Origin: JAFGED01 sp964551295
GTDB lineage: Bacteria > Chloroflexota > Anaerolineae > B4-G1
Length of the DNA: 11,762 nucleotides
Reading direction: 5' to 3'
Assembly: GCA_964551295.1 (NCBI GenBank)
Contig: CAZKDJ010000132.1
Span: 1-11,762, forward strand
Part shown: positions 6,947 to 11,762 of the stretch, in pieces
Layout: every line of letters begins with the position of its first letter
Numbering within the stretch: the first letter of the stretch is position 1
Notes under the pieces: model-generated
Databases searched by the model: none
What the model was told of the DNA's origin: nothing
What the model saw: only the letters and a program-made list of their open reading frames with translations
Made by a program: the position numbers and the translations under genes

Positions 6947-7012
6947 GGGCGCTCGCGCCCTTGACGCGGGGGCAGGCCGAAGGAGACGCGGCGCGGCTCT
7001 TTAAAAGCCGCG
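6947..7012 (+). ncRNA. TR-RNA leader hairpins
   Basis: Two hairpins lie between avd and the TR: GGGCG-CTCG-CGCCC (6947-6960), directly after the avd stop, and CGCGGCT (6992-6998), loop CTTTAAA, AGCCGCG (7006-7012). The second straddles the left boundary of the TR (7009). They may shape the TR RNA or bound cDNA synthesis; this is inference from fold potential only. Confidence 0.4.
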
Positions 7013-7123
7013 TGTTGCGCGGGGGCTCGTGGAACAACAATCGAGAGAACGCCCGCTGCACGAACCGGAACAGGAACAACACCGACAACTCTAACGACAA
7101 CATAGGTTTTCGGTGCGTCTCCC
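7009..7123 (+). repeat. TR: template repeat of the DGR
   Basis: 115 bases matching VR1 and VR2 except at adenines. It holds 31 A; 29 of them lie between 7033 and 7100, and 24 of those 29 are substituted in at least one VR. In the frame of the targets it reads W-NNN-R-E-N-ARC-T-N-R-N-R-NN-TD-N-S-N-D-N-IGFRCV: ten AAC codons plus one AAT. The right-hand block 7101-7123 is unchanged in both VRs and, from 7105, contains no A; it is the expected initiation-of-mutagenic-homing (IMH) region. Both VRs share C at 7124 and T at 7127, where the TR has A. Confidence 0.96.
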
Positions 7124-7302
7124 ACGACTCTTGTCGAGTTTATCGCTGGAATCGCTTTTCAGCGAAAAACTACCGGCAATGCCACGGGTCGTGCAGCGGC
7201 AGACCGCCTGCTGCACAGACGCGGGCCGAGGATGCGGGCTTGGGCGCGCCCAAGCTCGACAAAGAGACGGCGCGGCCTGTCCCTGGCCGGTGCTTGCGCT
7301 GC
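7124..7302 (+). ncRNA. Structured spacer downstream of TR (probable DGR RNA 3' part)
   Basis: No gene is supported here. The strand carries several hairpins: TCGCT-TTTC-AGCGA (7152-7165), a strong stem GTGCAGC (7191-7197) with GCTGCAC (7210-7216) enclosing an inner GGC/GCC stem, and a perfect 18-base palindrome GCTTGGGCG/CGCCCAAGC (7238-7255). In the Bordetella DGR, RNA 3' of the TR is where cDNA priming and Avd/RT binding occur, so the same role is plausible here. Confidence 0.5.
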
Positions 7303-7331
7303 TTGCGCAAAGCGCCGGGCGAATATACAAT
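7303..7331 (+). promoter_or_regulatory. Promoter of DGR target 2
   Basis: TTGCGC (7303-7308), 17-base spacer, TACAAT (7326-7331): the same boxes and spacing as the target 1 promoter (1395-1423), again with TTGCGCAA over the -35 and TATACAATGGC over the -10. The expected start point is near 7338. Confidence 0.6.
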
Positions 7332-7409
7332 GGCCCTGCCGCCGGTGGTAGCCGGGGTCGCAGTACCACTGCGGCCCTACAGCGACGCCCGCGGCAGGGC
7401 CGCATTTTT
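7332..7409 (+). terminator. Terminator-like stem in the leader of target 2
   Basis: GGCCCTGCCGC (7332-7342) and GCGGCAGGGCC (7391-7401) form a perfect 11-bp stem, with an inner hairpin at 7356-7364/7368-7376, and TTTTT follows at 7405-7409. RNA starting at about 7338 would lack half of the left arm. The full stem would therefore form mainly in RNA reading through from the upstream DGR genes. Confidence 0.4.
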
Positions 7410-7425
7410 CATCACCGAGGAGGGA

Positions 7426-10400
7426 ATGATGCGTAGGACTGCTTTGCTCTTCACGTTGGCCTGTATCGTTCTATTGCTGTCCACCGCAACCGCCCAGGCG
7501 CAGACGCCTGTACCGCCTCCAACGCCCGCGCTCACACCGACACACTCCACTACTGCTTCGCCTATTCCAACACTTACCTCAACGCCCACGTTCACACCTA
7601 CGAGCACGCCAACGCTCACATATACGCCTACTCTCACTCCTACACCAACCCCAGAGGCACTGGAATTGCCAGGTGCACCAGGAGAATGGTGGAAACTGAG
7701 CACACAACTTTTTTCCCGCTATGGCCCTTGGGCCTGCCTTGGTCTCGTCGCTCTTTTGATTCCCCTCTACGTGCTCTGGAAAATCGGCGAGGAAGTGGCA
7801 GGGGAGGAAGCCAAAGGCATCGCCGCTCGATTGCGCAAGGGATGTAGAATGGCCTGGTGCCGGTTGACGCGGCGACTCACACGAGAAGAAGAAGCCATCA
7901 TCAAGGAAGTTCGCTCGGCATGCCAGCGGCTAGAGTTGAAGGGCTTTGTCAAGGAACATCTCATCATCGTCTCTTTGGAAAGCGTTTACGTGCCCCTCAC
8001 GACCCAGGGCACTCGGGGCATTGCCGGACGGGGCATCGTGGAAGGCATGCCGCTCCTGAAAGCAACCGAGGAAAGCGGGGCAGTGCCACTCACCGATTTG
8101 ATCACCCAACATCCGCAGTTGGTCCTGGTGGGCGAGGCAGGCTCCGGCAAGACGACTTTTCTCAAGTACATCGCACTTTCCGCGGCCAACGCCTGTGCCA
8201 AGCGAAGATCAGACAAGGGTAGTTGGCTAAACGACAAGCCGCCTTTGCCCGTCTACCTGCCCCTTCACGGCTTTGGGCTGTATCTATCTGACCAGGGAAA
8301 AGCCAACCGGGAATCGCCCAGCCCTGACCTTTTGCGCGATTACATCATCCATCACCTGCGTCACCTGGAGCTGCCAGAGGGGTGGATTGCAGACCGCCTA
8401 AGAGCAGGCAACGTCTTGATCTTGCTGGATGGTCTGGATGAGGTGGCCCGTTTCGAGGATCGTCGTTTTATCGCCGATCTGGTGACCCAATTTGCCGGTT
8501 TTTGCGACAAATGCCAGGTTGTCGTTACCTCTCGTCCCCAAGGGTACGAAGGGGCAGCTCAACTGGGAGGAGATTTCGAAAGACGGGACATCAATCCGTT
8601 GGCCTGGCCTGAGGATATCCGAACATTCTTGTATCGCTGGAACGAAGCCATCAACCGCCGGGCCGCCGGAGGGACACTCTCGGTCCAGGGGCGGCAACAA
8701 GCCCACGAGAACGCAGATAGCCTGATGGCCCGATTGGAGAATGCCCCCAACGTGCGCGAGTTGGCCAACAATCCCCTCTTGCTCACAGTAATGGCCATCG
8801 TCCACTTTAACGTGGGCACCTTGCCGGAGCGAAGGGCAGATTTGTACAACGCAGCTACTGAGCTACTCCTGGGCTGGGACAAGCGTATGGGACGGGAATT
8901 GCAGGCGCCTCCGCCCTGGCTGGACGACCTCACGGCGGCTCAACGCCGTTTACCGTTGGAGGAGCTGGCGTTTGATTTCCAAGAGAACCGTGTCATAGAA
9001 CAACCGCGAGCGCAAGTGCTCCCTATCGTAGCAGGCAACTTCCTGGCCGGATCAAGCCCTGATGCCCAGGAGGCTGCCCTCACGCGGGCCGATGAGTACC
9101 TGAAATGGGTCACCGACCGCACGTATGTCCTTCAAAACATCGGCGGGGTGATTCGCTTCTATCGAAAGCCTTTCCAAGAGTACCTGGCTGCTCGGAGACT
9201 GGCTCGCAAGCCCGACTTACAGGGGCGCGTACGGCAGATCCTCGCCGAGGACTGGCGGGATCGCTGGTGGGACGAGACACTGCTTCTGACCGTCGGCCAG
9301 TTGATCACCGACGACCCTCAAAAAGCGAATGATCTGTTGACCTCTGTCAGGGAACTGGCTGATTCTCCGGAGGCTCCCTATTACACTGCCACGTTCATCG
9401 CCCGCGCCCTAGCCGATGTGCCTGAGGGATTGTTAGGCAGCGTGTGGCAGGTGAAGGAGCATGCCGTTGACCACTTGGCAGAAGCACTCACCGCCGTCGA
9501 GCCGGCCTTCTCTCCCAAAGCCCGGCTAGAGGCGAGCCTGGCGCTGGGCAAGTTGGGAGATCCGCGACCGGGGACCGGCATCGTGACCAGGGCGGCAGGA
9601 CAGCCCCCAGTGCCAGATATCCTCTGGGTGCAAGTGCCTGATGGGCCCTTCTTGATGGGTTCGACCGACGATGAGATAGAGCGCTGGAAAACGTGGATTG
9701 TACAAAAAGTAGAGGAGGGAACTTACGGGGCTGAAGAATTCAGCAAAGAGCAAGTGCTAGAAATCCTCTTGGCTTGGCTGGAAGGAGAGCGGGGACAGCA
9801 CCAGTTGGAGACACCGGCCTTCTTGATCAGTCGTTATGCGGTGACGAATGCTCACTACGGGTGTTTTGTAGAGTCTGGTGGGTACGATGACCCGGCCTGG
9901 TGGGGCGGTGAGGAAAGCCTCGGCTGGGCCTGGCGGAAGGGAGAACCCCGCTGGGAGTGGCAGCGCACCGACCGACCGGATTACTGGCACGATCCTCGCT
10001 TTGGCGGCCACAACCAGCCGGTGGTAGGAGTAACCTGGTATGAGGCAATGGCCTTTTGTCAATGGTTGACGAGTCAATTGCGAGAGGCAGACCATCCACT
10101 TCAGATATGGAATAGTGGGCGGGTTGATACCTACGAACTAGGCTTTGAAACCTTTGCTGTGCGGTTGCCAACAGAAGCAGAGTGGGAGAAGGCGGCTCGC
10201 GGGACAGATGGTCGAACGTGGCCCTGGGGAAACGATTGGGATGAGACACGGAGCAATACCGGCGAAACAGGTCTGGGACAAACTTCGCCGGTTGGTATTT
10301 TGCCGGCAGGTGACAGTGTGCACGGGCTGGCAGATGCAGTGGGGAACGTCTGGGAATGGACATCGAGCCTGTGGGGTCCCGATTGGCAGCGGCCGGCTTT

Positions 10401-10596
10401 CGGCTATCCCTATCGGGCGGACGATGGTCGGGAGGAGACGTCTCCGGGTGATGATATAAGCCGCGTGTTGCGCGGGGGCTCGTGGGACAGCCATCGTGAG
10501 TACGCCCGCTGCCCGCACCGGCTCAGGGGCCCCACCGACTTCTCTGACGTCTACATAGGTTTTCGGTGCGTCTCCCCCGTCGGTTCTGATTTCTGA
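7426..10596 (+). CDS. DGR target 2: membrane-anchored NACHT NTPase with C-terminal FGE/C-type-lectin domain
   Basis: 1056 residues. ATG 7426 and ATG 7429 are adjacent; AGGAGG (7418-7423) fits 7429 slightly better. Residues 1-25 are a signal peptide (MMRR, hydrophobic core, ATAQA). 28-76 is Pro/Thr-rich with PTxTPT periodicity; a transmembrane helix spans about 100-120, followed by a basic segment, so the rest should be cytosolic. NACHT: Walker A GEAGSGKT (236-243), Walker B LILLDGLDEV (331-340), VVVTSRPQGY (365-374), NNPLLLTVMAIV (448-459), FQEYLAAR (583-590). FGE-sulfatase/lectin domain about 730-1050: WVQVPDGPFLMGS, VTNAHYGCF, PVVGVTWYEAMAFC, VRLPTEAEWEKAARG, VGNVWEWT, LRGGSW, IGFRCV. Variable residues are 1021-1043 (VR2). 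FGE catalytic Cys positions fall in the variable stretch, so binding rather than catalysis is expected. It is a second sensor switch sharing the TR with target 1. Confidence 0.92.
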   Translation: MMRRTALLFTLACIVLLLSTATAQAQTPVPPPTPALTPTHSTTASPIPTLTSTPTFTPTSTPTLTYTPTLTPTPTPEALELPGAPGEWWKLSTQLFSRYGPWACLGLVALLIPLYVLWKIGEEVAGEEAKGIAARLRKGCRMAWCRLTRRLTREEEAIIKEVRSACQRLELKGFVKEHLIIVSLESVYVPLTTQGTRGIAGRGIVEGMPLLKATEESGAVPLTDLITQHPQLVLVGEAGSGKTTFLKYIALSAANACAKRRSDKGSWLNDKPPLPVYLPLHGFGLYLSDQGKANRESPSPDLLRDYIIHHLRHLELPEGWIADRLRAGNVLILLDGLDEVARFEDRRFIADLVTQFAGFCDKCQVVVTSRPQGYEGAAQLGGDFERRDINPLAWPEDIRTFLYRWNEAINRRAAGGTLSVQGRQQAHENADSLMARLENAPNVRELANNPLLLTVMAIVHFNVGTLPERRADLYNAATELLLGWDKRMGRELQAPPPWLDDLTAAQRRLPLEELAFDFQENRVIEQPRAQVLPIVAGNFLAGSSPDAQEAALTRADEYLKWVTDRTYVLQNIGGVIRFYRKPFQEYLAARRLARKPDLQGRVRQILAEDWRDRWWDETLLLTVGQLITDDPQKANDLLTSVRELADSPEAPYYTATFIARALADVPEGLLGSVWQVKEHAVDHLAEALTAVEPAFSPKARLEASLALGKLGDPRPGTGIVTRAAGQPPVPDILWVQVPDGPFLMGSTDDEIERWKTWIVQKVEEGTYGAEEFSKEQVLEILLAWLEGERGQHQLETPAFLISRYAVTNAHYGCFVESGGYDDPAWWGGEESLGWAWRKGEPRWEWQRTDRPDYWHDPRFGGHNQPVVGVTWYEAMAFCQWLTSQLREADHPLQIWNSGRVDTYELGFETFAVRLPTEAEWEKAARGTDGRTWPWGNDWDETRSNTGETGLGQTSPVGILPAGDSVHGLADAVGNVWEWTSSLWGPDWQRPAFGYPYRADDGREETSPGDDISRVLRGGSWDSHREYARCPHRLRGPTDFSDVYIGFRCVSPVGSDF
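10462..10576 (+). repeat. VR2: variable repeat of the DGR (in target 2)
   Basis: Aligned without gaps to the TR (offset 3453). It differs at 18 positions, all A in the TR; the 84 non-A positions are identical. Seven of the sites differ from those changed in VR1, so the two VRs have separate mutation histories. The protein reads DSH-R-E-Y-ARC-P-H-R-L-R-G-P-TDF-S-D-V-Y. Identity to the TR extends three to four bases further left than for VR1. Confidence 0.96.
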
Positions 10597-10629
10597 GCTA
10601 CTGGTTGCTGGTTGCTGATCTTGAGGGGG

Positions 10630-10682
10630 GGGCTGGGGGGAGGCTTCCCCCCAGGAGTGTAGTCTGCCCGAAGGGCAGTCGC
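10630..10682 (+). repeat. Double-hairpin element downstream of VR2
   Basis: First hairpin 10633-10654: CTGGGGGGA, loop GGCT, TCCCCCCAG (9-bp stem identical to the one after VR1; the loop differs). Second hairpin 10664-10678: CTGCCC, loop GAA, GGGCAG; relative to the VR1 copy two base pairs are changed on both sides. The stretch between the stop codon and the hairpins is also similar at both loci (TTGCTGG, TGATCTTGAGGGGGG). Confidence 0.7.
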
Positions 10683-10686
10683 TAGC

Positions 10687-10738
10687 AGCCTGGGGCTAAA
10701 ACCCCAGGCTGGAAAGACAAAGGGCGCTAAAGCGCCCT
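10687..10738. terminator. Two hairpins after target 2
   Basis: AGCCTGGGG (10687-10695) with CCCCAGGCT (10702-10710), loop CTAAAA; and AGGGCGCT (10721-10728) with AGCGCCCT (10731-10738). Both are perfect. No T-run follows either one, so they are bidirectional terminator-like or dispersed-repeat structures. The rest of the gap to 10820 is AT-richer, with no clear promoter. Confidence 0.4.
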
Positions 10739-10820
10739 CAGAATGCTTGATATTGACCCTCTTTTGTACCAAATGACTTACGATAATTAGTCTTATCACA
10801 ATCGAAAGGCGGGGAAAGAA

Positions 10821-11762
10821 ATGGAAGCAAGAGCACTCACCACAGTCCAAGAAACGCAGCCCATCGTCGACCTGGTACTCGACGGGTTGGCCAGCGAGCA
10901 CAGCAAGCGCGCCTACCGGCGGGCGCTGCTCGACTTTTTGGCGTGGCACACGGTGCAGGGCCGCCCTCCACTGAGCAAGGCGCTGGTGCAACGGTACAAG
11001 ACGAAGCTGCAAAAAGACGGCCTGGCCCCCTCGACGATCAACCAGCGGCTGAGCGCTGTGCGCAAGCTGGCGCTGGAAGCGGCGGACAACGGCCTGATCG
11101 ACCCCCACCTGGGCAACGGGATCAAGGCGGTGAAGGGGGTCAAGTCGGCAGGGGTGCGGTCGGGCAACTGGCTGACGAAAGCACAGGCCCAGCGGCTGCT
11201 GGACGCACCGGACACGACGACGCTCAAGGGGCTGCGGGACCGGGCGATCCTGGCCGCGCTGATCGGCAGCGGCCTGCGCCGCTCGGAGGCGGCGGCGCTA
11301 ACGTTCGACAAGGTGACGCAGCGCGAGGGACGGTGGGTGATCTGCGACCTGAAGGGGAAGGGCAACCGCACGCGCACGGTGCCGATCCCGGCCTGGGCCA
11401 AGGCGGCTATCGACGCCTGGGCGGAGGAGACGGGCATTGACAGCAATCCTTCGACTTCGCTCAGGACAGGCGGGCGGGTGTTTCGCAGCGTGCACAAGGG
11501 AGGCTACGTGAGCGGCGACAGGATGAGCGCCCAGGCGGTGGCCGACGTGGTGCGCGAGTACGCGGAAAAGTGCGGCTTCGAGGGGCTGGCGGCGCACGAC
11601 CTGCGGCGGACGTTCGCCAAGCTGGCGCACAAGGGCGGGGCAAAGCTGGACCAGATTCAGCTCTCGCTGGGGCACGCGAGCATCAAGACGACGGAGCGGT
11701 ACCTGGGGGTGGAGCAGGATTTGCAGGACGCGCCGTGTGATCGGTTGGGGTTGAGGTTGAGG
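10821..11762 (+). CDS. Tyrosine recombinase / phage-integrase family (runs off the right edge)
   Basis: ATG 10821 preceded by GGCGGGGAAAG; 314 codons open to the window edge. The N-terminal SAM-like DNA-binding domain is about residues 10-105 (SEHSKRAYRRALLDFLAW, then LAPSTINQRLSAVRKLALEA). The catalytic domain has all the expected residues: R153 in GSGLRRSEAAAL, K180 in KGKGNRTRTVPI, H259 and R262 in AHDLRRTFAKL, H285 in LSLGHASIKTTERYL and nucleophile Y294. It is the length of XerC/D-like and integron/phage recombinases, so only a short tail is probably missing. An eight-codon in-frame insert (210-217, PSTSLRTG) is derived from a dispersed repeat. It could mobilise the neighbourhood, resolve dimers, or simply be an independent neighbour; no attachment-site duplication is visible. 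Confidence 0.9.
   Translation, partial: MEARALTTVQETQPIVDLVLDGLASEHSKRAYRRALLDFLAWHTVQGRPPLSKALVQRYKTKLQKDGLAPSTINQRLSAVRKLALEAADNGLIDPHLGNGIKAVKGVKSAGVRSGNWLTKAQAQRLLDAPDTTTLKGLRDRAILAALIGSGLRRSEAAALTFDKVTQREGRWVICDLKGKGNRTRTVPIPAWAKAAIDAWAEETGIDSNPSTSLRTGGRVFRSVHKGGYVSGDRMSAQAVADVVREYAEKCGFEGLAAHDLRRTFAKLAHKGGAKLDQIQLSLGHASIKTTERYLGVEQDLQDAPCDRLGLRLR
11448..11471 (-). repeat. Dispersed 'PVLSEVEG'-type repeat inside the recombinase gene
   Basis: The 24 bases from CCTTCGACTTCGCTCAGG to ACAGGC match the short interspersed repeat whose minus-strand translation is PVLSEVEG, seen in many Chloroflexota genomes. It is exactly eight codons in frame and lies between the catalytic Lys and His boxes, a likely surface loop. 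Confidence 0.6.

Noticed and set aside
6961..7425. N-terminal extension of target 2 from TTG 6961 through the TR
   Set aside because: A good Shine-Dalgarno and a clean signal peptide begin at 7426/7429, a promoter lies at 7303-7331, and the extension is TR plus hairpin-rich spacer.

Overview
The window carries a complete-looking diversity-generating retroelement (DGR) with two large target genes, both on the + strand. High GC, SpoVS-like and AIM24-like neighbours, Pro/Thr-rich linkers on an exported protein and dispersed 'PVLSEVEG'-type and GTCATTC/GAATGAC palindromic repeats suggest a Chloroflexota (Anaerolineae-like) bacterium. That placement is inference; no rRNA or marker gene is present.

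Layout. 1-211 (-): 5' part of a SpoVS-like gene. 212-605: intergenic, with a candidate promoter, a terminator and possibly a small RNA, all on the - strand. 606-1289 (-): AIM24-family protein with a good promoter and Shine-Dalgarno. 1290-1535: divergent control region. 1536-4664 (+): target 1, a soluble NACHT NTPase ending in an FGE-sulfatase/C-type-lectin fold whose last 40 or so codons hold variable repeat VR1. 4665-4920: a two-hairpin element and palindromic repeats. 4921-5220 (+): small GIY-YIG nuclease. 5402-6457 (+): DGR-type reverse transcriptase. 6598-6945 (+): accessory variability determinant (Avd). 7009-7123 (+): template repeat (TR). 7124-7425: structured spacer, then the promoter of target 2. 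7426-10596 (+): target 2, a second NACHT-FGE protein, this time with a signal peptide, a Pro/Thr-rich stretch and a transmembrane helix, ending in VR2. 10597-10820: hairpins. 10821-11762 (+): tyrosine recombinase running off the right edge.

How it works together. The RT and Avd would copy TR RNA with errors at adenines and write the cDNA into VR1 and VR2 (retrohoming). Base-by-base comparison supports this: across 115 aligned positions each VR differs from the TR at 18 sites, and every one of those sites is an adenine in the TR; all 84 non-adenine positions are unchanged. The changes fall on the surface-loop codons of the lectin-like fold. The sensor end of two STAND/NACHT switches, one predicted cytosolic and one membrane-anchored, is therefore being diversified. 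DGR-diversified NACHT/STAND proteins are a known theme in bacterial conflict and signalling systems. What stands out here is the pair of differently located targets served by one TR, their matching promoters, and a two-hairpin element just downstream of both VRs (compensatory changes in the second hairpin) that is absent from the TR.
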